A stretch of 16,078 nucleotides of DNA from Stenotrophomonas sp. Its GTDB lineage: Bacteria; Pseudomonadota; Gammaproteobacteria; Xanthomonadales; Xanthomonadaceae. Position numbers and translations under genes: made by a program. Below are positions 7,299-13,743 of the stretch, in pieces. Position 1 is the stretch's first letter; each line of letters starts with the position of its first letter. Location of the stretch: assembly GCA_003484865.1 (NCBI GenBank), contig DMZT01000295.1:1-16078 (forward strand), given 5' to 3'. The notes below the pieces were generated by a model. That model was not told the origin of the DNA and did not search any database. It saw nothing but the letters and a program-made list of their open reading frames with translations.

Positions 7299-7318
7299 GC
7301 GGGCACTTGCGTGCCCGC
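7299..7318. repeat. Perfect inverted repeat over the lexA -35 region
   Basis: GCGGGCAC (7299-7306) pairs perfectly with GTGCCCGC (7311-7318) around TTGC. The putative -35 hexamer TTGCGT (7307-7312) occupies its loop and first stem bases. It could be a binding site for a second regulator, or the last member of the upstream hairpin series. No T tract follows, so it is unlikely to be a terminator. Confidence 0.45.
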
Positions 7319-7322
7319 ATCG

Positions 7323-7341
7323 TTAGTAGTAATACTACTAA
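7323..7341. promoter_or_regulatory. LexA operator (SOS box) of lexA, overlapping its core promoter
   Basis: The 19-mer TTAGTAGTAATACTACTAA is a perfect palindrome with nine-base arms around a central A. It is the operator sequence described for Xanthomonas LexA. It ends two bases before the lexA ATG (7344). A likely promoter is TTGCGT (7307-7312), 17 bases, then TAATAC (7330-7335) inside the operator, which would start transcription at about 7342-7344. Bound LexA would cover the -10 region, giving negative autoregulation. No Shine-Dalgarno sequence can fit between operator and ATG. Confidence 0.9.
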
Positions 7342-7343
7342 CC

Positions 7344-7994
7344 ATGGACCTGACCGATACCCAGCAGGCGATCCTGCAGTTGATCGCCGAGCGTATAGAG
7401 ACCGATGGCGCACCGCCGTCGCAGACCGAAATCGCCCGCGCGTTCGGCTTCAAGGGCGTCCGCGCAGCCCAGTACCATCTGGAAGCGCTGGAGCAGGCCG
7501 GGGCGATCCGTCGCATCCCGGGCCAGGCCCGCGGCATCCGGCTGGTCCAGGCGCCGGCGCTGCAGAACGGCCTGCCCGAATCACTGCCTGCGTCGGCGTT
7601 GCCGGACCACGTCCTGCGGCTGCCGGTGCTGGGCCGGGTCGCGGCCGGTCTGCCGATCGGCGCGGATATCGGCTCGGATGATTTCGTGGTGCTGGACCGG
7701 GTGTTCTTCTCGCCCGCGCCGGACTACCTGCTGAAGGTGCAGGGCGACTCGATGATCGACGAGGGCATCTTCGACGGCGACCTGATCGGTGTGCACCGCA
7801 CCCGCGACGCCCGCTCCGGGCAGATCGTGGTGGCCCGCATCGATGACGAGATCACGGTCAAGCTGCTGAAGATGGGCAAGGACCGGATCCGCCTGCTGCC
7901 GCGCAACCCCGATTACAAGCCGATCGAAGTGCTGCCCGACCAGGACTTCGCCATCGAAGGCCTCTATTGCGGGTTGCTGCGGCCCAACCGCTGA
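7344..7994 (+). CDS. lexA: SOS response repressor LexA
   Basis: LexA represses DNA-damage genes and cuts itself when stimulated by the RecA filament. The 216-aa protein has the N-terminal winged helix-turn-helix (MDLTDTQQAILQLIAERI; helix with SQTEIARAFGF, 26-36; wing near ARGIRL), then the peptidase domain with the Ala101-Gly102 cleavage bond in GRVAAG, nucleophile Ser136 in GDSM, and Lys173 in DDEITVKLLK. The frame is open upstream, but ATG 7344 aligns with the start of known LexA proteins, and the upstream codons run through palindromic repeats. The gene is controlled by the perfect operator immediately upstream. recA follows after 204 bases (141 if the upper recA ATG is used). Confidence 0.97.
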   Translation: MDLTDTQQAILQLIAERIETDGAPPSQTEIARAFGFKGVRAAQYHLEALEQAGAIRRIPGQARGIRLVQAPALQNGLPESLPASALPDHVLRLPVLGRVAAGLPIGADIGSDDFVVLDRVFFSPAPDYLLKVQGDSMIDEGIFDGDLIGVHRTRDARSGQIVVARIDDEITVKLLKMGKDRIRLLPRNPDYKPIEVLPDQDFAIEGLYCGLLRPNR

Positions 7995-8044
7995 CCCTGT
8001 TCCCCATTGAATCACGCGCGGTCTTTTGTGGCACATCTCTGGTT

Positions 8045-8074
8045 TTGCTGAGGTTGGTACGGATGTCCGATAAT
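8045..8074 (+). promoter_or_regulatory. Probable recA promoter
   Basis: TTGCTG (8045-8050) and GATAAT (8069-8074, five of six matches to TATAAT) are 18 bases apart, followed by a run of seven T. Transcription would start near 8081, leaving a leader of about 118 bases to the preferred recA start and 55 bases to an upper in-frame ATG. No copy of the palindrome found at lexA occurs here. The spacer contains an imperfect match (8056-8069, about nine of 14 positions) to the GTAC-type box described for a second Xanthomonas LexA, which is weak. Confidence 0.5.
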
Positions 8075-8198
8075 TTTTTTCCGAACGCCGGGCAGAATCT
8101 CAGCCCGTGCGATACGCCAGCCTTAAAGTGAACCCATGGCCAAGAAGACTTCCAAAGACAGCACCTCCACCGATACGACCTCTGCAAGGACCACTCCG

Positions 8199-9239
8199 AT
8201 GGACGAAAACAAAAAGCGCGCCCTCACCGCCGCGCTGAGCCAGATCGAAAAGCAGTTCGGCAAGGGCGCCGTGATGCGCATGGGCGACCGCGTCGTCGAA
8301 GCGGTCGAGGTCATCCCCACCGGTTCGCTGATGCTGGATATCGCCCTCGGTATCGGTGGCCTGCCCAAGGGTCGCGTCGTGGAGATCTACGGTCCGGAAT
8401 CCTCGGGCAAGACCACCCTGACCCTGCAGGCGATCGCCGAGTGCCAGAAGAAGGGCGGTACCGCGGCCTTCATCGATGCCGAGCACGCGCTGGATCCGAT
8501 CTATGCCGCCAAGCTGGGCGTCAACGTGGACGACCTGCTGCTCTCGCAGCCGGATACCGGTGAGCAGGCGCTGGAAATCGCCGACATGCTGGTGCGCTCC
8601 AGCTCGGTGGACATCGTGGTGGTCGACTCGGTCGCCGCGCTGACCCCGAAGGCCGAAATCGAAGGCGAAATGGGCGACCAGCTGCCGGGCCTGCAGGCTC
8701 GCCTGATGAGCCAGGCGCTGCGCAAGCTGACCGGCAACATCAAGCGCTCCAACACCCTGGTGGTCTTCATCAACCAGCTGCGCCACAAGATCGGCGTGAT
8801 GATGCCGGGCCAGAGCCCGGAAGTGACCACCGGCGGCAACGCGCTGAAGTTCTACGCCTCGGTCCGCCTGGACATCCGCCGTATCGGCGCGATCAAGAAG
8901 GGCGACGAGATCATCGGCAACCAGACCAAGATCAAGGTGGTCAAGAACAAGCTGGCGCCCCCGTTCAAGCAGGTCATCACCGAGATCCTGTACGGCGAAG
9001 GCATCAGCCGCGAAGGCGAACTGATCGACATGGGCGTGGAAGCCAAGCTGGTCGAGAAGGCCGGCGCCTGGTACAGCTACGGCGAAGAGCGCATCGGCCA
9101 GGGCAAGGACAACGCCCGCGGCTACCTGCGCGACAACCCGCAGATCGCCCAGCGTCTGGAAGCCGAGCTGCGCGAGAAGTTCCAGCCGGAAGAAGCCGTG
9201 CGTGAAGGCGGCGACGAGGCTGAAGACGACGCCGAGTGA
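8199..9239 (+). CDS. recA: Recombinase RecA
   Basis: RecA forms ATP-dependent filaments on single-stranded DNA, carries out strand exchange and activates LexA self-cleavage. From ATG 8199 it has 346 aa starting [13 protein letters not shown], as in relatives. The Walker A motif GPESSGKTT is at 65-73, and Walker B ends in Asp143 (VVVDS). Loop L2 reads [23 protein letters not shown]. The C-terminal domain ends in an acidic tail ([11 protein letters not shown]). The start rests on AAGGA (8186-8190) eight bases upstream and on homology. An in-frame ATG at 8136 would add 21 Ser/Thr/Lys-rich residues. Residue 196 is His where E. coli has Met197. The gene is followed by a large hairpin and then recX, and stands 3' of lexA. 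Confidence 0.97.
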   Translation: MDENKKRALTAALSQIEKQFGKGAVMRMGDRVVEAVEVIPTGSLMLDIALGIGGLPKGRVVEIYGPESSGKTTLTLQAIAECQKKGGTAAFIDAEHALDPIYAAKLGVNVDDLLLSQPDTGEQALEIADMLVRSSSVDIVVVDSVAALTPKAEIEGEMGDQLPGLQARLMSQALRKLTGNIKRSNTLVVFINQLRHKIGVMMPGQSPEVTTGGNALKFYASVRLDIRRIGAIKKGDEIIGNQTKIKVVKNKLAPPFKQVITEILYGEGISREGELIDMGVEAKLVEKAGAWYSYGEERIGQGKDNARGYLRDNPQIAQRLEAELREKFQPEEAVREGGDEAEDDAE

Positions 9240-9245
9240 GTTTCC

Positions 9246-9290
9246 TGCGGGGCAGGGCAGCGCCGTCAGTGACGCTCGCCCTGTCCTGCA
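9246..9290 (+). terminator. Large recA-recX intergenic stem-loop (attenuator candidate)
   Basis: Bases 9246-9258 pair with 9278-9290 (two G-T wobbles), and AGCG (9259-9262) pairs with CGCT (9273-9276) across a single bulged C. This makes a stem of about 17 pairs with a ten-base loop, starting seven bases after the recA stop. The following GTTTC is a poor T tract, so termination would be partial. In E. coli recX is kept low by read-through of a terminator in this position; the same use here is inference. Confidence 0.5.
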
Positions 9291-9349
9291 GTTTCAAGAA
9301 TCCCCGACGGGATGGCGCCAAGGACGGCGCACTGTAATGGACCGCTGCC

Positions 9350-9841
9350 ATGCAAGACTCCGAAGCCCCCTCTCCCCGGCGCAAGCGCCGTGTCCAGGAA
9401 CAGACGCCGGTCCAGCGGGCGTTGGGGCTGCTGGTGCGCCGCGAACACTCGCGTAAAGAGCTGACCCGCAAACTGCAGGCCCGCGGCATCGAGAACGAGG
9501 CCGCCGAAGCCGCGGTCAGCAAGCTGGCCGAGGCCGGCTGGCAGGATGACACCCGCTTTGCCGAGAATCTGGTCCGGATCCGGGCCAACACTGGCTACGG
9601 CCCGATCCACATCCGCGCCGAACTGGGCACGCATGGCCTGGACAGCGACCAGATCGCTGCCGCCATGGACACCTTCGAGGGTGATTGGACCGAGAATGCC
9701 CGCGACCTGGTCTGCCGCCGTTTTGGCGAGGCCGGCCCGCAGGAACTGCCTGCACGGCGCAAAGCCGCCGATCTTCTGGCCCGCCGGGGGTTCCCCGGCG
9801 ACAGCATCCGCCAGGCCACCCGTTACGACCCTGAGGACTGA
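9350..9841 (+). CDS. recX: RecA regulatory protein RecX
   Basis: RecX binds RecA filaments and restrains their assembly and activity. The 163-aa length fits the family (166 in E. coli). It is made of three-helix repeats: [46 protein letters not shown] and its continuation [27 protein letters not shown] are the characteristic RecX segments, followed by the third repeat ending in [12 protein letters not shown]. The N-terminus is basic (SPRRKRRV). The start is the ATG at 9350. The ribosome site is poor (ATGGA about ten bases upstream), consistent with low expression. It lies 110 bases after recA and probably depends on read-through of the intervening hairpin. alaS follows after 107 bases. Confidence 0.94.
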   Translation: MQDSEAPSPRRKRRVQEQTPVQRALGLLVRREHSRKELTRKLQARGIENEAAEAAVSKLAEAGWQDDTRFAENLVRIRANTGYGPIHIRAELGTHGLDSDQIAAAMDTFEGDWTENARDLVCRRFGEAGPQELPARRKAADLLARRGFPGDSIRQATRYDPED

Positions 9842-9948
9842 GCGGCCCGGGCCTGATACCCTTTGTGGTTTCGGCGGTCCTGCAGTTGACACCCGGCCAT
9901 TGGGGCTGCGTGCCAGGGACTGACCGGCCCGCACAAAGCCAGCCCCCC

Positions 9949-12597
9949 ATGAACGCATCCGTCAAATTCACTACCTCCCAGATCCGCAGCGATTTCCTTG
10001 AGTTCTTCAAGGGCAAAGGCCACACGATCGTGCCGTCGGCGCCCCTGGTGCCGGGCAATGATCCGACCCTGCTGTTCACCAACTCCGGCATGGTGCAGTT
10101 CAAGGACGTGTTCCTTGGCGCCGAGAAGCGCAGCTACGTGCGCGCGGCCGACGTCCAGCGCTGCCTGCGCGCCGGTGGCAAGCACAACGATCTGGACCAG
10201 GTCGGTTACACCGCCCGCCACCACACCTTCTTTGAAATGCTGGGCAAATGGTCGTTCGGCGATTACTTCAAGAAGGACGCCATCGCCTGGGCCTGGGAGC
10301 TGCTGACCCAGGTCTGGAAGCTGCCGGCCGAGCGCCTGCTGGTCACCGTGTACCAGACCGATGACGAGGCCTACGCGCTGTGGCGCGACATGGTGGGCAT
10401 TCCGGAAGAGCGGATCGTGCGCATCGGCGACAACAAGGGCGCGCCGTTTGCCTCGGACAACTTCTGGCAGATGGCCGAGACCGGTCCGTGCGGCCCGTGT
10501 ACCGAAATCTTCTATGACCATGGTGACCACATCGCCGGTGGCCCGCCGGGCTCGCCGGATGAAGACGGTGACCGTTTCATCGAGATCTGGAACCTGGTCT
10601 TCATGCAGTTCGACCGCCAGCCCGATGGCACCCTGGTGCCGCTGCCGGCCCCGTGCGTGGACACCGGCATGGGCCTGGAGCGTCTGGCCGCGATCCTGCA
10701 GCACGTCCACACCAATTACGAAATCGACCTGTTCCAGGCGCTGATCCGCAAGGCCAGCGAGCTGACCGGCATGGCCGATCTGGAGAACAAGTCGCTGCGC
10801 GTGATCGCCGATCACATCCGCGCCTGCTCGTTCCTGATCGTCGATGGCGTGCTGCCGTCCAACGAAGGCCGCGGCTACGTGCTGCGCCGGATCATCCGCC
10901 GCGCCCTGCGCCATGGCTGGATGCTGGGCGTGCGCCAGCCGTTCTTCAGCAAGCTGGTGCCGACCCTGGTCGAGCAGATGGGCGTGGCCTATCCGGAACT
11001 GCCGGCGCAGGCAGACACGGTGGTGCGCGCGCTGCAGGCCGAAGAAGAGCGTTTCGCGGAAACGCTGGATTCGGGCATGAAGATCTTCGACGACGTGGCC
11101 GCAAAGGTCAGCAACGGCGTGATCCCGGGCGTGGATGCGTTCCGCCTCTACGACACCTACGGCTTCCCGCTCGATCTCACCCAGGACATCGCGCGCGAGC
11201 GTGACCTGATCGTGGACATCGAGGGCTTCAACGCCGCGATGGACACCCAGCGCGAGACCGCGCGCGCGGCCGGCAAGTTCGGCGGCGGCGTGACCCTGTC
11301 GGCCGATCTGGTCGCCACGCTCAAGCCGACCGTGTTCCTCGGGTATGACCGCCTGCAGGCCGACGATCTCACCGTGGTCGCCATCCTCAAGGACGGCCGC
11401 CCGGTGGAGAGCGCCAAGGCCGGCGACGACGTCATCGTGCTGACCAACCAGACCCCGTTCTATGCCGAATCCGGTGGCCAGGTCGGCGACAACGGCACCC
11501 TGTCCGGCGCCGGCGTGCAGGTGGACGTCAGCGATACCCAGAAGTTCGCGGGCCAGTTCCATGGGCACGTCGGCAAGCTCACCGCGGGCAGCCTGAAGGT
11601 CGGCGACGTGCTGTCCGGTCAGGTCGATGGCCAGCGCCGTGGCGCGACCATCCTCAACCACTCGGCCACCCATCTGCTGCACGCCGCCCTGCGCGAAGTA
11701 CTGGGCACCCATGTGCAGCAGAAGGGCTCGCTGGTCGCCCCCGATCGCCTGCGCTTCGATTTCTCGCACTTCGCGCCGATCAGCGCCGAGGACCTGGCGA
11801 TCATCGAGCGCAAGGTCAACGAGCAGGTGCGTACCAACAACGCCGCTGAAGTCCGCAACATGGGCATGCAGGAAGCGCTCGACTTCGGCGCGATGGCGCT
11901 GTTCGGCGAGAAGTACGGCGAGCACGTGCGCGTGCTGAAGATGGGCGACTACTCCACCGAACTGTGTGGCGGTACGCATGTCTCGCGCACCGGCGACATT
12001 GGTCTGTTCAAGATCACGTCCGAAGGTGGCGTGTCCTCGGGCGTGCGCCGTATCGAAGCGGTGACCGGGCAGGGCGCGTTGGATTATGTGGCCCATGAAG
12101 AAGCCCAGCTGAGCGAAGCGGCGGCACTGCTCGGCGGCAACGCCGGCGACGTGGTCGACAAGATCCGCCAGCTCGGCGAGCGCCAGAAGAAGCTCGAGCG
12201 CGAGCTCGAGGCGCTCAAGGCCAAGCAGGCGGCCGGTGCGACCGCCGATCTTGGTGGCGCCGCGGTCGAGGTCAACGGCATCAAGATCCTGGCCGCGCGT
12301 CTGGAAGGCTTCGATGCCAAGGCGCTGCGCGATGCGATCGACCGGCTCAAGCAGCAGCTCGGCGATGCGGTGATCGTGCTGGCCGGCACCCAGGACGGCA
12401 AGGCGGCCCTGGTCGCCGGTGTGAACGGCAGCGCAATGGGCAAGGTCAAGGCCGGGGAACTGTTGGCCCATATCGCCAGTCAGATCGGGGGCAAGGGCGG
12501 CGGCCGCCCGGACCTCGCCCAGGGTGGTGGTGAGGACGGGCCCGCCCTTGCTTCTGCACTGGCCGCCGTCGTCGACTGGGTCACCCCCCGTATCTGA
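9949..12597 (+). CDS. alaS: Alanyl-tRNA synthetase
   Basis: AlaRS charges tRNA-Ala and removes mischarged Ser or Gly. At 882 aa it is full length. In order: the class II catalytic core (residues 1 to about 240, [55 protein letters not shown]), the tRNA-recognition helices, the editing domain with zinc-type residues His571/His575 (HSATH) and Cys673/His677 (CGGTH), a coiled coil (about 740-765), and the glycine-rich C-Ala domain ending [15 protein letters not shown] 9949 starts [20 protein letters not shown], as homologues do. The frame is open upstream to 9865, but that part is non-conserved. No strong Shine-Dalgarno is visible. A perfect TTGACA at 9886-9891 lacks a partner -10. Confidence 0.98.
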   Translation: MNASVKFTTSQIRSDFLEFFKGKGHTIVPSAPLVPGNDPTLLFTNSGMVQFKDVFLGAEKRSYVRAADVQRCLRAGGKHNDLDQVGYTARHHTFFEMLGKWSFGDYFKKDAIAWAWELLTQVWKLPAERLLVTVYQTDDEAYALWRDMVGIPEERIVRIGDNKGAPFASDNFWQMAETGPCGPCTEIFYDHGDHIAGGPPGSPDEDGDRFIEIWNLVFMQFDRQPDGTLVPLPAPCVDTGMGLERLAAILQHVHTNYEIDLFQALIRKASELTGMADLENKSLRVIADHIRACSFLIVDGVLPSNEGRGYVLRRIIRRALRHGWMLGVRQPFFSKLVPTLVEQMGVAYPELPAQADTVVRALQAEEERFAETLDSGMKIFDDVAAKVSNGVIPGVDAFRLYDTYGFPLDLTQDIARERDLIVDIEGFNAAMDTQRETARAAGKFGGGVTLSADLVATLKPTVFLGYDRLQADDLTVVAILKDGRPVESAKAGDDVIVLTNQTPFYAESGGQVGDNGTLSGAGVQVDVSDTQKFAGQFHGHVGKLTAGSLKVGDVLSGQVDGQRRGATILNHSATHLLHAALREVLGTHVQQKGSLVAPDRLRFDFSHFAPISAEDLAIIERKVNEQVRTNNAAEVRNMGMQEALDFGAMALFGEKYGEHVRVLKMGDYSTELCGGTHVSRTGDIGLFKITSEGGVSSGVRRIEAVTGQGALDYVAHEEAQLSEAAALLGGNAGDVVDKIRQLGERQKKLERELEALKAKQAAGATADLGGAAVEVNGIKILAARLEGFDAKALRDAIDRLKQQLGDAVIVLAGTQDGKAALVAGVNGSAMGKVKAGELLAHIASQIGGKGGGRPDLAQGGGEDGPALASALAAVVDWVTPRI

Positions 12598-12619
12598 ACA
12601 GCCTGAAGCCTCCTGCTCC

Positions 12620-12649
12620 TTGATGGGTCGGGAGGCCTGACGGTACTAT
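12620..12649 (+). promoter_or_regulatory. Possible csrA promoter
   Basis: TTGATG (12620-12625) and TACTAT (12644-12649), each four of six to consensus, stand 18 bases apart in the alaS-csrA gap. Transcription would begin near 12656 and leave a structured leader of about 87 bases. The boxes overlap a loose inverted repeat (GCCTCC 12608-12613 / GGAGGC 12631-12636) that could end part of the alaS transcripts. Confidence 0.4.
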
Positions 12650-12697
12650 GGCGAATCTTTTCCCGTTGTCGTGGGGCGCTCTTGCCGGGGCGCCAAG

Positions 12698-12733
12698 CCG
12701 GTGGGGAAATGCCACCACCGGTTCCCCTGGAGA
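12698..12733 (+). promoter_or_regulatory. Structured csrA leader with two GGA motifs
   Basis: Two mutually exclusive hairpins are possible: CCGGTGG (12698-12704) with CCACCGG (12715-12721), which shows GGA (12705-12707) at the start of a ten-base loop, or GGGGAA (12703-12708) with TTCCCC (12722-12727). A second GGA (12729-12731) is part of the csrA Shine-Dalgarno GGAGA. Two GGA sites about 24 bases apart, one in a loop and one on the ribosome site, is the arrangement expected for CsrA autorepression. Confidence 0.4.
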
Positions 12734-12742
12734 CTTGAACAA

Positions 12743-12946
12743 ATGTTGATCCTGACTCGCCGTGTAGGCGAAACCCTGATGATCGGTGACTCGGTCAGCG
12801 TGACCGTGCTCGGCGTCAAGGGCAACCAGGTGCGTATCGGTATCACCGCTCCGAAGGACGTGGCCGTGCACCGCGAAGAGATTTATCAGCGGATCCAGCG
12901 CGGTGATGAGCCGAATGCATCCGGAAGTGAAAATTCTTCGGATTAA
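12743..12946 (+). CDS. csrA: Carbon storage regulator CsrA/RsmA
   Basis: CsrA is a homodimeric RNA-binding protein that blocks or stabilises mRNAs at GGA motifs, controlling carbon storage, motility, biofilm and virulence. In Xanthomonadaceae the same protein is often called RsmA. The 67-aa sequence starts with the invariant [16 protein letters not shown], followed by [15 protein letters not shown] and [19 protein letters not shown] contacts Leu4 and Arg44 are present. The Ser/Glu/Asp-rich tail is slightly longer than that of E. coli CsrA (61 aa). ATG 12743 follows GGAGA (12729-12733) by nine bases. The frame is open upstream to 12671, but that part is not CsrA-like. The order alaS-csrA-tRNA-Ser is the same as in E. 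coli. Confidence 0.98.
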   Translation: MLILTRRVGETLMIGDSVSVTVLGVKGNQVRIGITAPKDVAVHREEIYQRIQRGDEPNASGSENSSD

Positions 12947-12949
12947 GGC

Positions 12950-12979
12950 TTTACCTGAGGGCGCGGAAAACGTTATTAT
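12950..12979 (+). promoter_or_regulatory. Probable tRNA-Ser promoter with GC-rich discriminator
   Basis: TTTACC (12950-12955, four of six) and TATTAT (12974-12979, five of six) are 18 bases apart. The bases after the -10 (CGCGCCCCC) match the GC-rich discriminator of stable-RNA promoters under stringent control. GGGCGCG (12959-12965) and CGCGCCC (12981-12987) form a perfect inverted repeat around the -10. Predicted start is about 12986, 42 bases before the mature tRNA. Confidence 0.5.
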
Positions 12980-13027
12980 TCGCGCCCCCGCTGAGATGAT
13001 TCATCGCAGCGGCGGACCAAGAACACT

Positions 13028-13120
13028 GGAGCGGTGCCCGAGTGGCTGAAGGGGCTCCCCTGCTAAGGGAGTATAGGGCTTAAAACTCTATCGAGGGTTC
13101 GAATCCCTCCCGCTCCGCCA
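13028..13120 (+). tRNA. tRNA-Ser (anticodon GCU)
   Basis: This is a 93-base type II tRNA reading AGC/AGU codons. The acceptor stem GGAGCGG pairs with CCGCTCC, followed by discriminator G and an encoded CCA (13118-13120). The anticodon stem CTCCC (13055-13059) / GGGAG (13067-13071) encloses the loop CTGCTAA with anticodon GCT at 13062-13064. A long variable arm (around 13072-13090) and the T arm with GGTTCGAATC complete it. In E. coli the same isoacceptor (serV) sits at the same place after csrA. The 5' leader after the putative promoter would be removed by RNase P. Confidence 0.97.
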
Positions 13121-13127
13121 GTTGTAG

Positions 13128-13164
13128 AAAAGGCCTTCGTACGCAAGTACGGAGGCCTTTTTCT
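13128..13164. terminator. Strong bidirectional intrinsic terminator
   Basis: Bases 13128-13142 pair with 13147-13161 over 15 positions (one T-G wobble) around a GCAA tetraloop, followed by a TTTTTCTTT run (from 13158). On the minus strand the left side supplies AAAA/TTTT as well. It ends the tRNA-Ser transcript and probably also the convergent VOC-family gene, whose stop codon is at 13179-13181. Confidence 0.9.
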
Positions 13165-13178
13165 TTGTGCGATCCGGT

Positions 13179-13556
13179 TCAAATGGCCGACTTGCAGACC
13201 GCCTCGATCCGATGCCCGTCCGGGTCGATCAGGAACGCGGCGTAGTAGTGATCGCCATAATCCTCGCGCAGCCCCGGCGCCCCGTTGCAGGTGCCGCCAA
13301 CCGCCAGTGCATCGCGGTGGAACGCGTCCACCGCCTGGCGCGAGGGCACTCCAAAGGCCAGGTGGAATCCGGCCCCGGGTGGCGAGGCATCGGCCCGCAG
13401 TTTCAGGCACAGCAGATCCTCGTCCTCGACATATCCATACCCGATCGCCTCGTCGTCTTCGAAGACGCGGCGCATGCCCAGCGCACCGAGCGCGGCATCG
13501 TGGAAGGCGGCGGCACGCGCGAGATCGCGCACGCCCAGGGAAAGGTGATGCAGCAT
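13179..13556 (-). CDS. VOC-superfamily (glyoxalase/bleomycin-resistance-like) protein
   Basis: This is a 125-aa single-module vicinal-oxygen-chelate protein. Such proteins are metal-dependent dioxygenases, lyases or isomerases, or metal-free binding proteins. The pattern is MLHHLSLGVRDLARAAAFHDAAL at the start, GFHLAFGVPSRQAVDAFHRDALAVGG in the middle and AAFLIDPDGHRIEAVCK at the end. His4, His65 and Glu118 occupy the usual metal-ligand positions, so it is probably metal-binding. The substrate cannot be told. The frame is open to 13658, but the chosen ATG at 13556 matches the family start, and the upstream part is Arg/Ser-rich. The ribosome site is weak (GGAA about 12 bases before). It is convergent with the tRNA gene and shares its terminator. 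Confidence 0.85.
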   Translation of the reverse strand: MLHHLSLGVRDLARAAAFHDAALGALGMRRVFEDDEAIGYGYVEDEDLLCLKLRADASPPGAGFHLAFGVPSRQAVDAFHRDALAVGGTCNGAPGLREDYGDHYYAAFLIDPDGHRIEAVCKSAI

Positions 13557-13743
13557 GGTGGTGCGCTTCCGTGGGGAATGTGGCGCGCAGCGTCGCATGA
13601 AACAGGCGGAAGGCGCGCCGCCCGACGCATTCGGATGGCGCATGCAGTCGATCCCCAATCATCATTGGTGCCGACGCGGCGGCTCGGCTACGGTCGTTGT
13701 CCTGCGGCGTCCCACCGGGCGCCCCCGTGGAAGGAGCAGGAAC

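Larger units (their letters stand above)
6854..7343. other. Gene-free interval between ubiB-like gene and lexA
   Basis: This 490-base interval holds no convincing gene. Frames that stay open on either strand run through the repeats and have Arg/Pro/Gly-rich composition. What it does hold is a chain of stem-loops (two of unknown type, four GTAG elements in one orientation and one in the other, a short CG hairpin, and a perfect inverted repeat at the lexA promoter), plus the LexA operator at its right end. A stretch of about 95 bases (7101-7197) shows no structure I can name. Confidence 0.75.

Noticed and set aside
7086..7343. N-terminal extension of LexA
   Set aside because: The frame is open, but it passes through a GTAG repeat, the promoter and the operator. 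LexA homology begins at ATG 7344.
9886..9891. Perfect TTGACA upstream of alaS as a promoter
   Set aside because: There is no -10-like sequence at 16-19 bases downstream, where the DNA is GC-rich. It was kept only as a note.
9865..9948. N-terminal extension of AlaS
   Set aside because: The 28 extra residues are not AlaRS-like. Family similarity starts at ATG 9949.
9823..12471. 882-codon open frame on the minus strand opposite alaS
   Set aside because: alaS on the plus strand is certain. The antisense product is His/Gln/Asp/Gly-rich with no domain, a typical shadow of strong codon bias.
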